The notes under the pieces were generated by a model. The model worked only from the letters and a program-made list of their open reading frames with translations, searched no databases and was not told the origin of the DNA. The translations under genes were made by a program, and so were the position numbers. A stretch of 7,536 nucleotides of DNA from UBA4416 sp043719555 (lineage in GTDB: Bacteria > Bacteroidota > Bacteroidia > B-17B0 > Aurantibacillaceae): positions 1 to 7,536 of the forward strand of contig JAYSTR010000191.1 in NCBI GenBank assembly GCA_043719555.1, given 5' to 3'. Shown here piece by piece: positions 1 to 7,087 of this stretch (positions are counted from its first letter, which is position 1; the number at the start of each line of letters is the position of its first letter).

Positions 1-1
1 A

Positions 2-877
2 GAGGGATTAGCGGAAAATGAGCGGGTACTCGAACAAAAAGTAATTGCTCGTACGGAAGAAGTTGTTAAGCAAAAAGAAGAAATTGAAGAGAAAACAAAA
101 GAGCTTGAAATACTTTTTAAACAAGTAACAGATAGTATTCATTATGCAAAAAGAATACAAGAAGCTATATTACCTCCACATAATTTAGTAACGAAATATT
201 TACCACAATCCTTTGTATTATATAAACCAAAAGATATTGTAAGTGGTGATTTTTATTGGATAGATAAGAAGAATGGCTGGAGTTATTTTGCAGCCGTGGA
301 TTGCACTGGACATGGTGTACCTGGAGCCTTTATGAGTATTGTTGGCCATAATTTATTAAAAGAAATTTTAACAAATAGCACAACTTATATTTCTCCATCA
401 GAAATTATGGATAAAATGAATGCAGGTGTAGCTAATACGCTTCATACGAATTTATCTGACAAACAAACAAAGGATGGCATGGATATGACATTGTGTGCAA
501 TCAATTATGATACTTTAGAATTACAATTTTCGGCTGCATTTAATCCTTTATATATTGTTCGAAATGGCGAATTAATGCAACATAAAGCTGATAAATTTCC
601 TGTAGGTATGTTTATTGGCGAAAAACAAAGCTTTACTAACAATACTATTCAATTGCAAAAAAACGATCAAGTTTATATTTTCTCAGATGGTTACGCTGAT
701 CAATTTGGTGGGCCTAAAGGTAAAAAGTTTATGGCTGGTAACTTCAGAGATCTGTTAGCAAAAGTAAGTCAGCAACCAATTGAAAATCAACACAAAGTAT
801 TAAATTCAACTATTGAGAATTGGCGTGGAAATTTAGAGCAGGTAGATGACATTTTAGTAATTGGGGTTAGTATATAA
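2..877 (+). CDS. SpoIIE/RsbU-type PP2C serine/threonine phosphatase, C-terminal part (5' truncated)
   Basis: The reading frame is open from the first full codon at base 2 to TAA at 875-877 and gives 291 residues; the true start lies left of the window. Residues 1-45 are charged and heptad-like (KQKEEIEEKTKELEILF), a coiled coil linking a lost sensor half to the catalytic domain. The SpoIIE-type PP2C fold follows: SIHYAKRIQEAILPP (45-59), the metal-binding SGDFYW (Asp83), DCTGHGVPGAFMS (Asp100), GMDMTL (about 159-164), FSDGYADQFGG (Asp229) and the terminal DDILVIG (Asp282/Asp283). All expected acidic metal ligands are present, so it should be catalytically active, removing phosphate from Ser/Thr of a partner such as an anti-sigma antagonist. 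No signal peptide or membrane segment is seen in this part, so the domain is presumably cytoplasmic. In Bacteroidota such domains are commonly fused to TPR repeats or 7TM/propeller sensors; which applies here cannot be seen. A GTG at 296 lies inside the metal-binding core and is not a start. Confidence 0.93.
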   Translation, partial: EGLAENERVLEQKVIARTEEVVKQKEEIEEKTKELEILFKQVTDSIHYAKRIQEAILPPHNLVTKYLPQSFVLYKPKDIVSGDFYWIDKKNGWSYFAAVDCTGHGVPGAFMSIVGHNLLKEILTNSTTYISPSEIMDKMNAGVANTLHTNLSDKQTKDGMDMTLCAINYDTLELQFSAAFNPLYIVRNGELMQHKADKFPVGMFIGEKQSFTNNTIQLQKNDQVYIFSDGYADQFGGPKGKKFMAGNFRDLLAKVSQQPIENQHKVLNSTIENWRGNLEQVDDILVIGVSI

Positions 878-885
878 AATACTAA
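867..885. terminator. Small perfect hairpin spanning both convergent stop codons, possible weak bidirectional terminator
   Basis: TTAGTAT (867-873) and ATACTAA (879-885) form a perfect 7-bp stem around the 5-base loop ATAAA. The phosphatase stop (875-877) lies in the loop and the ferredoxin stop on the opposite strand (882-884) lies in the stem. Only one pair is G-C and no clean T-tract follows on either strand, so intrinsic termination would be weak. The placement exactly between converging genes is the main argument for function; chance in AT-rich DNA is the alternative. Confidence 0.3.
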
Positions 886-1208
886 AGACCATCTCCCATA
901 ATTTTAACAGTAATATTATTCATATTATCCGCCAATTTAAGCTGACACCCTAAACGTGAGGTATCCGTAATATTTGGTAAAGTATCTAACATTGCATACT
1001 CATCATCAGTAATATCATTTAAACTATCAAAACCTGTAATAACCGATACATGGCAAGTGGCACATAAAGCCATACCACCACAAGTAGCTAAAATATCGTA
1101 ATCATTCCCTTTTAAAAACTCCATTAAACTTAAGCCCATATCCGTTGGAGCCTCAAGAGTTGTAATACTTAAATCGTTGTTTTGGATGTTTATTTTAATA
1201 TCTGTCAT
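882..1208 (-). CDS. [2Fe-2S] ferredoxin, adrenodoxin/ISC-like plant-type fold
   Basis: This complete 108-residue soluble protein has no signal peptide and is a one-electron carrier in the cytoplasm. The cluster ligands are Cys43, Cys49, Cys52 and Cys88, in the spacing C-x5-C-x2-C-x35-C, with the loop CGGMALCATCHV. This is the arrangement of adrenodoxin and the Isc ferredoxin rather than the C-x4-C-x2-C of photosynthetic ferredoxins. The second half is acidic (DDEYAMLDTLP, about 68-78), as expected for the reductase/partner docking surface of the family, and RLGCQL closes the cluster site. The length matches the stand-alone ferredoxins of Bacteroidota. It is monocistronic here, converging on the phosphatase gene and divergent from the TonB receptor. 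No ferredoxin reductase, P450 or isc genes are nearby, so the partner is unknown; iron-sulfur assembly or an oxygenase system are possible. Confidence 0.93.
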   Translation of the reverse strand: MTDIKINIQNNDLSITTLEAPTDMGLSLMEFLKGNDYDILATCGGMALCATCHVSVITGFDSLNDITDDEYAMLDTLPNITDTSRLGCQLKLADNMNNITVKIMGDGL

Positions 1209-1225
1209 AATCCTAAAATGGTGTA

Positions 1226-1258
1226 CAAATGTAATGCTTTGAATTAAATATCAAACAA
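1226..1258 (-). promoter_or_regulatory. Bacteroidota-type promoter candidate for the ferredoxin
   Basis: Read on the minus strand, TACATTTG (1233 down to 1226) matches the Bacteroidota -7 element TAnnTTTG exactly. A TTTG (1255-1252) lies 18 bases upstream and a TTG (1258-1256) 22 bases upstream; both fit the known TTG/TTTG -33 element. Transcription would begin near 1218-1221, giving a leader of only about 10-13 bases before the ATG at 1208. Confidence 0.6.
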
Positions 1259-1303
1259 GCACTTTTTACTTAAAAAATACCTTTTTTTAGAAACATAAAT
1301 AGT

Positions 1304-1311
1304 TAAATTTG
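1304..1311 (+). promoter_or_regulatory. -7 promoter element candidate (TAnnTTTG) for the receptor/adenosyltransferase unit
   Basis: TAAATTTG at 1304-1311 matches the Bacteroidota -7 consensus and lies 19 bases before the receptor ATG. No TTG is found at the usual -33 distance; that position is occupied by a T-run (1282-1288). Transcription would start around 1316-1319 with a very short leader. Between the two divergent promoters lie the A-run 1272-1277 and the T-run 1282-1288, which are complementary (6 bp, loop TACC) but purely A/T. Confidence 0.45.
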
Positions 1312-1330
1312 CTGACTTTAATAAAACAAT

Positions 1331-3661
1331 ATGAAACATTTTTTCTTTTTAATATCTCTATTATTTTTAACCACTTTAAGTATAGCTCAGTTTGGAACTG
1401 TGCGTGGTTTTGTATATAATAAAGCCAATGGTGAACCAGTTGCTTTTTCTAATGTATACATTAAAGGCACAACCAATGGTTCATCTACCGATTTAAATGG
1501 TTTTTTTACCTTAAATAAAATTAAACCAGGAACATATACATTAATGGTAACTAACCTAGAGTTTGATACTATTAGCCAAGAAATTACTTTAAAAGCTAAT
1601 GAAATTTTAAGTAAGAAATTTTATGCAGAAAATGGTGGAGTAAAATTAGGAGAAGTAGAAGTCACGGCTGACCAATCTGAAAAAATAGAAACACCTAATG
1701 TTGGTGTACAAAAAATTGATCCTGTTGCGATTAATAAATTACCAAGTGTTGGTGAGCCAGATTTAGCGCAATATTTACAAGTATTACCAGGTGTTGTTTT
1801 TACAGGTGATCAGGGTGGTCAATTATATATTCGTGGAGGTTTACCAATTCAAAATAAAGTATTATTAGATGGTATGGTAATTTATAATCCTTTCCACTCT
1901 ATCGGTTTATTTTCGGTGTTTGATAATGATATTATGCGTAGTGCTGATGTTTATAGTGCTGGTTTTGGTGCTGAATATGGTGGGCGTACATCTTCTATTA
2001 TGGATATTACAACTCGTGATGGTAATAAAAAACATTTGGCAGGTAAAGTTGCAGCTTCAACATTTGGAGCGAAATTAACGTTAGAAGGTCCATTAAAAAA
2101 ATTAAAAGAAGATGGTGGGGGAAGTTCCTCGTTTTTATTCTCAGGTAAAACATCTTACTTACCACAAACTTCAAAAATATTATATCCTTATGCCAACAAA
2201 GATGGCTTACCTTTTTACTATACCGATTTGTATGGTAAGGTTTCCTTTAATGGTGGGAATGGTAGTAAAGTAAATTTATTTGGTTATAATTTTAATGATA
2301 AAGTTGTATACAAAGATTTAGCAAAATTCAACTGGACATCGTTTGGTGGTGGAAGTAATTTCGTTTTAATTCCTAGTAACTCATCTTTATTAATTGAAGG
2401 TAACTTTGCATACTCGAAATATAAAATTAATTACCAAGGCTCTACTGAAGCAGATAAAAAATCGAGTACCGTTGGTGGATTTAACGGAGGTTTTAATTTT
2501 TTAAAATACTTTGGACGTAATGAATTTAAATATGGTTTTGAATTAGTTGGAACAAATACAACTTATGATTTAGAGAACACAACGCTTTCTAAAATATCCT
2601 ATGCGAAAAATTCATTAGAGTTAGGAGCACATATGAAATTTAGATGGTTAGATAAAAAGAAATGGTTAGTGTTAGAACCAAGTATGCGTTTACAATACTA
2701 TGCATCATTTAATGAATTATCGCCAGAACCACGTTTACAAGGTAAAGTAAACTTCACTAAAAAATTACGTTTTAAATTTGCCGGTGGTTTATATAGCCAA
2801 AGTTTAATGAGTGCAAGTTCTGATAGAGATGTTGTGAATTTATTTTACGGTTTTTTAAATGGTCCTGAAGGATTACCAAAAGAATATCAAGATAAAAACA
2901 ATAACACGCAATCTGTAAAAGGTGTTATTCAAAAAGCAAATCACATCGTTGCCGGTTTTGAAATTGATTTAGGAAAACATATAGAGTTACAAGTTGAAGG
3001 ATACCAAAAAAACTTTACGCAATTAGCGACAGTTAATCGTAATAAGTTATACGATGAAACAGATGTAACTAAGCCCGATGCATTAAGACGTACCTTTATT
3101 ATGGAAACTGGTGTAGTAAAAGGTTTAGATTTTACAGGGAAATTTGAACGTAAACGTTTTTATTTCTGGGCGGTGTACTCATTGACTTATAATGATAGAT
3201 ATGCAGGAAATACTCCTGATGGAAATGTTTATCATTATTCTCCAATTTATGATAGAAGACATAATGTTAACTTAGTAAGTACTTATGCGTTTGGTAAAAA
3301 ACGTAATTTAGAGTTAAGTATCCGTTGGAATTTTGGTTCAGGATTTCCGTTTACACCTACAGCTGGTTATTATCCTCAAGTTGATTTCAATAACAATTTT
3401 ACAACTGACTATACAACGGCTAATGCTAATTTAGGTTTTGTGCCAGGTGATTTTAACTCTCGTCGTTTACCTGATTACCACCGTATGGATATTAGTTTAA
3501 AATGGAATTATGCGTTTAGTGAGCGAGTTAAATTAGAAATTAATTTAGGTGCAACAAACATTTACAATCGTGAAAACATATTTTATTACGATCGTGTAAA
3601 AAATGCTCGTGTAAACCAGTTACCTATTTTGCCTAATTTAAATATGAGTTTAAAATTCTAA
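1331..3661 (+). CDS. TonB-dependent outer-membrane receptor with carboxypeptidase-like regulatory domain (substrate unknown)
   Basis: This is a complete 776-residue protein. A signal peptide (MKHFFFLISLLFLTTLSIA, cut before Gln20) supports the start at 1331. Residues 22-100 form the carboxypeptidase-regulatory-like beta sandwich typical of Bacteroidota receptors (VRGFVYNKANGEPVAFSNV). LGEVEVTAD (106-114) is a TonB-box-like linker. The plug spans about 123-230, with LAQYLQVLPGV, QLYIRGG, VLLDGMVIYNPFH and YGGRTSSIMDITTRDGN. The rest is a 22-strand-type barrel ending in the beta strand NLNMSLKF with terminal Phe, as outer-membrane insertion requires. It should import a scarce ligand across the outer membrane using TonB/ExbBD energy. 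There is no STN domain for anti-sigma signalling and no SusD partner, so a polysaccharide system is unlikely. The adenosyltransferase gene starts 11 bases downstream and hints at a corrinoid ligand, but that is inference only; siderophores or other ligands remain possible. Confidence 0.93.
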   Translation: MKHFFFLISLLFLTTLSIAQFGTVRGFVYNKANGEPVAFSNVYIKGTTNGSSTDLNGFFTLNKIKPGTYTLMVTNLEFDTISQEITLKANEILSKKFYAENGGVKLGEVEVTADQSEKIETPNVGVQKIDPVAINKLPSVGEPDLAQYLQVLPGVVFTGDQGGQLYIRGGLPIQNKVLLDGMVIYNPFHSIGLFSVFDNDIMRSADVYSAGFGAEYGGRTSSIMDITTRDGNKKHLAGKVAASTFGAKLTLEGPLKKLKEDGGGSSSFLFSGKTSYLPQTSKILYPYANKDGLPFYYTDLYGKVSFNGGNGSKVNLFGYNFNDKVVYKDLAKFNWTSFGGGSNFVLIPSNSSLLIEGNFAYSKYKINYQGSTEADKKSSTVGGFNGGFNFLKYFGRNEFKYGFELVGTNTTYDLENTTLSKISYAKNSLELGAHMKFRWLDKKKWLVLEPSMRLQYYASFNELSPEPRLQGKVNFTKKLRFKFAGGLYSQSLMSASSDRDVVNLFYGFLNGPEGLPKEYQDKNNNTQSVKGVIQKANHIVAGFEIDLGKHIELQVEGYQKNFTQLATVNRNKLYDETDVTKPDALRRTFIMETGVVKGLDFTGKFERKRFYFWAVYSLTYNDRYAGNTPDGNVYHYSPIYDRRHNVNLVSTYAFGKKRNLELSIRWNFGSGFPFTPTAGYYPQVDFNNNFTTDYTTANANLGFVPGDFNSRRLPDYHRMDISLKWNYAFSERVKLEINLGATNIYNRENIFYYDRVKNARVNQLPILPNLNMSLKF

Positions 3662-3672
3662 TTTAAATAATA

Positions 3673-4227
3673 GTGGCTTTTAAAATTTATACCAAAACAG
3701 GCGATAAGGGCTTAACAGGTCTTATTGGCGGAACTCGTATTCCTAAATTTGATATCCGCATTGAAGCATACGGTAATGTAGATGAGCTCAACTCTTATGT
3801 TGGCTTAATTAGAGATCAGGCAATTGATGAAAATTCTCGCACAGTATTAATTGAAATACAAGATAGATTATTTACAATAGGTTCTTTATTAGCTGAAGAT
3901 TCTAAAAAAAATAAAATGACTTTACCTCAAATTTCGGAAACTGATATTGAATTATTAGAAAAAGAAATTGATGCGATGAATGAGCATTTACCTGAAATGA
4001 AGTTTTTTGTTTTACCAGGTGGGCATACAACTATTTCGTTTTGTCATGTAGCGCGTTGTGTGTGCCGAAGAGCCGAGCGTTGTGTGCTAAGATTAAATGA
4101 GGAGCAACCCGTTAACGAATTAATCTATAAGTACCTAAATCGTTTATCTGATTATTTATTTGTGCTATCTCGCAAAATTACAATGGATGTAAAAGCAACA
4201 GAAACATTTTGGAAACCACGTGTCTAA
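3673..4227 (+). CDS. pduO: PduO-type cob(I)alamin / cob(I)yrinic acid a,c-diamide adenosyltransferase
   Basis: This is a complete 184-residue cytoplasmic enzyme that transfers the 5'-deoxyadenosyl group of ATP to cob(I)alamin, forming coenzyme B12 for enzymes such as methylmalonyl-CoA mutase. The family signatures are present in order: the ATP-binding N-terminal motif TKTGDKGLTGLIGGTRIPK (7-25), AYGNVDELNS (32-41), FFVLPGG (111-117), CRRAERCVL (131-139), NRLSDYLF (156-163) and the closing ETFWKPR (177-183). Length is normal for the family (trimeric five-helix bundles). The start is GTG: a TAA at 3664-3666 in the same frame leaves only ATA, ATA and GTG before the conserved core, so no ATG start is possible. 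It begins 11 bases after the receptor stop with no promoter between them, so the two are very probably co-transcribed. The symbol refers to the PduO family; no propanediol genes are present. Confidence 0.95.
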   Translation: MAFKIYTKTGDKGLTGLIGGTRIPKFDIRIEAYGNVDELNSYVGLIRDQAIDENSRTVLIEIQDRLFTIGSLLAEDSKKNKMTLPQISETDIELLEKEIDAMNEHLPEMKFFVLPGGHTTISFCHVARCVCRRAERCVLRLNEEQPVNELIYKYLNRLSDYLFVLSRKITMDVKATETFWKPRV

Positions 4228-4263
4228 ATTTTATATTATTATATCTGTATCCGATAAAAAGTA

Positions 4264-4320
4264 ATTTACTATTAACACTTATTATGTATTTACTATGTAA
4301 CTTTTAAATAGATTTACATT
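4264..4320 (+). repeat. Three short direct repeats with exact 24-base spacing
   Basis: ATTTACTAT occurs at 4264-4272 and 4288-4296, and the variant ATTTACATT at 4312-4320, so the starts are exactly 24 bases apart. The bases between copies are not well conserved. The arrangement resembles a tandem array of protein-binding sites, but nine-base A/T-rich words recur by chance fairly easily. Confidence 0.4.
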
Positions 4321-4346
4321 ATAAATAAAACTATTTAAAAACTTAC
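4297..4346 (+). promoter_or_regulatory. Interrupted 14-bp inverted repeat ending two bases before the receptor start codon
   Basis: TTTTAAATAG (4302-4311) is perfectly complementary to CTATTTAAAA (4331-4340). After a 1x2 internal loop (C4301 against A4341-C4342), GTAA (4297-4300) pairs with TTAC (4343-4346). The loop is 19 bases (4312-4330). As RNA it could mask the translation start at 4349; as DNA it could be an operator. The stem is mostly A-U, with one G-C pair in each arm segment. Confidence 0.45.
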
Positions 4347-4348
4347 TT

Positions 4349-7087
4349 ATGACAAAACTGTATGTATTACTATTAGTAATCCTAAGCAAAGTTTTTATAG
4401 CTCAAAATTTATCAATTGCAGGGAATGTACAAGACACTATTGAGAAAATTCCTTTAAAAAATGCAGTCATTATAGTTACTAAATTATCAGACTCAACTTT
4501 AATTAATTTTACCCGTAGTGATGCCGAAGGAAAGTTCATTATAAATGATTTACCTATTGATACTTTTGAAGTAACAATTTCACATCCCAAATTTAGCGAC
4601 CAGCCCTATTTTGTTGTAGGTAGTAAACAAAACCACGAGTTTGACTTTGGTAAAATTATTTTACCCGCTAAAAGCCAACAATTAAAAGAAGTAATTGTTA
4701 TGGCTTATAAAGAATCGATGTATTACAAAGGCGATACTTTAATTTACAATGCCGATTCGTTTAAAGTAAAACAAAATGCCACCGTTGAAGATTTACTGAA
4801 AAAATTACCCGGAATGAAAGTTGATGCAGCCGGTAAAATTACTGCTCAAGGCAAAGCTATTGATAAAGTATTAGTAGATGGTGATGAGTTTTTTGGTACA
4901 GACCCAACTATGGCAACAAAAAATTTAGCAGCCAATTCAGTTGAATCGGTTCAGGTTTACGAGAAGAAAAATGATGATGCAACAACTGACAAAGCAAGCG
5001 ATGAACCCTTAAAAGTTTTGAATCTAAAACTAAAAGAAGATGCAAAAAAGGGTTACTTCGGTAAGGTAAGTGCTGGCTCAGATTTTAATCGCTTTTATGA
5101 AGGAGAACTATTAGCAAACCGATTTAAAAAGCAACAAAAAATATCAGTATTTGGAATTGTTGCCAATACACCCAAAACAAATTTAGGCTGGGGCGATATG
5201 TTTAAATATGGTTTACAAGATGAAGGGGGGATGATGGAAGGAGACGATGGTGACCGATTTTTTACCAATAGCCCGCCAACACAAGGTATACCACAAACTA
5301 TTAGAGGAGGTATTTATTTTAATGATAAATACAACAACAAAACTAAAATAAATAGTAATTATTCTTTTAATAATAGTAATGTATTATCAAAAACAGAAAG
5401 TAGAAGTCAGTATTTTTTAACAGACACAAATTATGTTACAAATAATGAAATTGAAGAAAATCAGCAAGCTCAAACTCATAAAATAAATATCACAATTAAT
5501 CACGAAATCGATTCATTAACTAAATTAACCGTAAGTCCAAAAATAAATTATAACATTAATAACTCAAAAACCAATACTTACAATAATTACGCTACAACAT
5601 TAGATACTATTACACGCGAAACAACTATAATTGATAAAACATCTGCACAAGGTTATGATATTGGTTCCTTATTTAAATTAGAACGTAACTTTAAAAAGAA
5701 AGACAGGAACTTAGTTATAAAATACAATTTTAATACAACTCAAAGTAACAGCAAAGGGCAACTTAATACCGAAAATATTTTCCTAAAATCGACCACCTTT
5801 ACTATACCCAATATTGATCAACATAAAGAAAGTTCATCAAATAGTTTAACAAACATAGGTAGCATAACTTATGTAGAACCTTTAACAAAAAAAATACGCA
5901 CCGAATTTAGTTATGAAGTAACTTTATTTAAAAATGATCAGATAAAAAAATCGTTAAATAAAATTGGAAACGAGTATACGATTTTAGACTCTACTTACTC
6001 TAACGATTTTAATGTAAATCGCACCATACATCGCGAAGGAGTAAAATTTATATATGAAATAAAAAAAATGAAATTATCGCTTGGCGCAAAAATGCGACAG
6101 ACATTTATAAAAAACGAGAATCATTTTTATAACAACACGATTACAGAATATGTGAATAATGTTTTACCATTTTTAGGGACTCGCTATAAGTTTAGTCAAA
6201 ATGCAAGCATTAATTTTAACTATCGTACAAATTCATCACTGCCATCCATTAATCAATTACAACCTATAAGAAACAACAATAATCAAAACAATATTAAAAT
6301 TGGTAACCCAAATTTAGTGCAAAGCTTTGATCATAATTTTGAATTAAATTTCAATACCTATAAACCTATCAGCGAGAAATATTTTTGGGCTGGTGGTTAT
6401 TTTAATTTTATACAAAACGCAATATCTGAATCACAACAATACGATAGTATTGGTCGAACATTATCGCAGGCAGTAAATGTAGATGGCAATTACAATGCAG
6501 GCAGTTGGCTTGGCTTTAGTTGGCCTGTATTTGGCAAAAAACTAGTATTTAATCCTAATGTTAATTACAATACTAACAAAAACGCTAATTATATTAATAA
6601 TCAAAAAAACAATACACTAATGAGTACACTTAGTAGCGATTTTAATATTGGTGTAAATTTAGAAAAATATGATTTCGGTGTAGGAACAAATTATAGCTAC
6701 AATTCAACCTACTCGACCTTATACTCAGCCAGTAATAAACCATACTTAAACCAAAGTTATACTGCTTATTTTAAAATTGAATTTCCGGAAAAAATATTTG
6801 TAGCATCAGATGCTTCTTATACAACTAATACACAACGTGCTGCTGGTTATAATCTAAATTTCTTAATATGGAATGCCAGTATTTCAAAAAACTTTGGTAA
6901 GCTCGAAAATTTAATCGTTGGCTTTAAAGCATACGACATTCTCAATCAAAATATTAGTGCCAATAGAGATGTTACAACCAATGTAATTACGGATATTAAA
7001 ACAAACATTATATCGCGCTACCTTTTATTAACAGTTACTTATAAGTTTAACAGCCAAAAAACAAAAGATAATGACGACGATATGTAA
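4349..7087 (+). CDS. TonB-dependent-receptor-like outer-membrane beta-barrel protein (OMP_b-brl_3 type)
   Basis: This is a complete 912-residue protein. A signal peptide is cut before Gln19 (VFIA|Q), with an unusual Lys14 late in the hydrophobic stretch. Residues about 20-105 are a carboxypeptidase-regulatory-like domain (IPLKNAVIIVTKLSDST, SDAEGKFIINDLP). LKEVIVMA (112-119) is the linker. A plug-like segment (about 126-215) carries YKGDTLIYNADSFKV, VEDLLKKLPGMKVD, KVLVDGDEFFGTDP and VESVQVYEKKNDDA. The remainder is a very Asn-rich barrel with the family signature LPSINQLQP...GNPNL (631-656). The last strand (RYLLLTVTYKF) ends at Phe900 and is followed by a 12-residue polar, acidic tail. An acidic, Met/Gly-rich loop sits at 291-304. 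Proteins of this class in Bacteroidota are often encoded beside GLPGLI-family proteins, as here. The transported or secreted ligand is unknown. The last 17 bases overlap the downstream gene. Confidence 0.92.
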   Translation: MTKLYVLLLVILSKVFIAQNLSIAGNVQDTIEKIPLKNAVIIVTKLSDSTLINFTRSDAEGKFIINDLPIDTFEVTISHPKFSDQPYFVVGSKQNHEFDFGKIILPAKSQQLKEVIVMAYKESMYYKGDTLIYNADSFKVKQNATVEDLLKKLPGMKVDAAGKITAQGKAIDKVLVDGDEFFGTDPTMATKNLAANSVESVQVYEKKNDDATTDKASDEPLKVLNLKLKEDAKKGYFGKVSAGSDFNRFYEGELLANRFKKQQKISVFGIVANTPKTNLGWGDMFKYGLQDEGGMMEGDDGDRFFTNSPPTQGIPQTIRGGIYFNDKYNNKTKINSNYSFNNSNVLSKTESRSQYFLTDTNYVTNNEIEENQQAQTHKINITINHEIDSLTKLTVSPKINYNINNSKTNTYNNYATTLDTITRETTIIDKTSAQGYDIGSLFKLERNFKKKDRNLVIKYNFNTTQSNSKGQLNTENIFLKSTTFTIPNIDQHKESSSNSLTNIGSITYVEPLTKKIRTEFSYEVTLFKNDQIKKSLNKIGNEYTILDSTYSNDFNVNRTIHREGVKFIYEIKKMKLSLGAKMRQTFIKNENHFYNNTITEYVNNVLPFLGTRYKFSQNASINFNYRTNSSLPSINQLQPIRNNNNQNNIKIGNPNLVQSFDHNFELNFNTYKPISEKYFWAGGYFNFIQNAISESQQYDSIGRTLSQAVNVDGNYNAGSWLGFSWPVFGKKLVFNPNVNYNTNKNANYINNQKNNTLMSTLSSDFNIGVNLEKYDFGVGTNYSYNSTYSTLYSASNKPYLNQSYTAYFKIEFPEKIFVASDASYTTNTQRAAGYNLNFLIWNASISKNFGKLENLIVGFKAYDILNQNISANRDVTTNVITDIKTNIISRYLLLTVTYKFNSQKTKDNDDDM

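Larger units (their letters stand above)
4228..4348 (+). promoter_or_regulatory. Intergenic leader with repeats and dyads upstream of the second receptor
   Basis: This 121-base non-coding spacer is almost all A/T. It holds a weak -7-like TAACTTTT (4298-4305, one mismatch to TAnnTTTG) without a TTG at the -33 distance, so the promoter is uncertain. It also holds the palindromes AGTAA-T-TTACT (4260-4270) and TTAC-TAT-GTAA (4290-4300), three direct repeats and a long interrupted inverted repeat, listed separately. No B12-box-like sequence and no GC-rich terminator follow the adenosyltransferase gene, so read-through from the upstream unit is possible. Confidence 0.45.

Noticed and set aside
296..877. 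A separate 193-residue gene starting at GTG 296
   Set aside because: The start lies inside the metal-binding motif of the phosphatase and the same frame is open to the left edge with conserved domain sequence, so it is an internal codon.
1209..1330. Cobalamin riboswitch upstream of the receptor/adenosyltransferase unit
   Set aside because: The region is 122 bases, contains a divergent promoter and a promoter leaving a leader of about 15 bases, and has no B12-box-like sequence. The 4228-4348 spacer likewise lacks one.
3649..3667. AT-only near-palindrome between receptor stop and adenosyltransferase start
   Set aside because: TTTAAAATT and AATTTAAA pair only with a bulge and a two-base loop, all A-U, overlapping coding sequence; too weak to call a terminator or regulator.
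4402..4590. 62-residue open frame on the minus strand
   Set aside because: It lies wholly within and antisense to the well-supported N-terminal domain of the second receptor and resembles no known protein.
6272..6292. Poly-Asn codon run as a simple-sequence or phase-variable tract
   Set aside because: The codons (AAC/AAT/CAA) are mixed rather than a pure repeat and the stretch lies in the conserved family signature before GNPNL, so slippage is unlikely.
1331..7087. SusC/SusD polysaccharide utilisation locus
   Set aside because: Neither receptor has a SusD neighbour and no glycan-degrading enzyme is present; the receptors belong to other subclasses.
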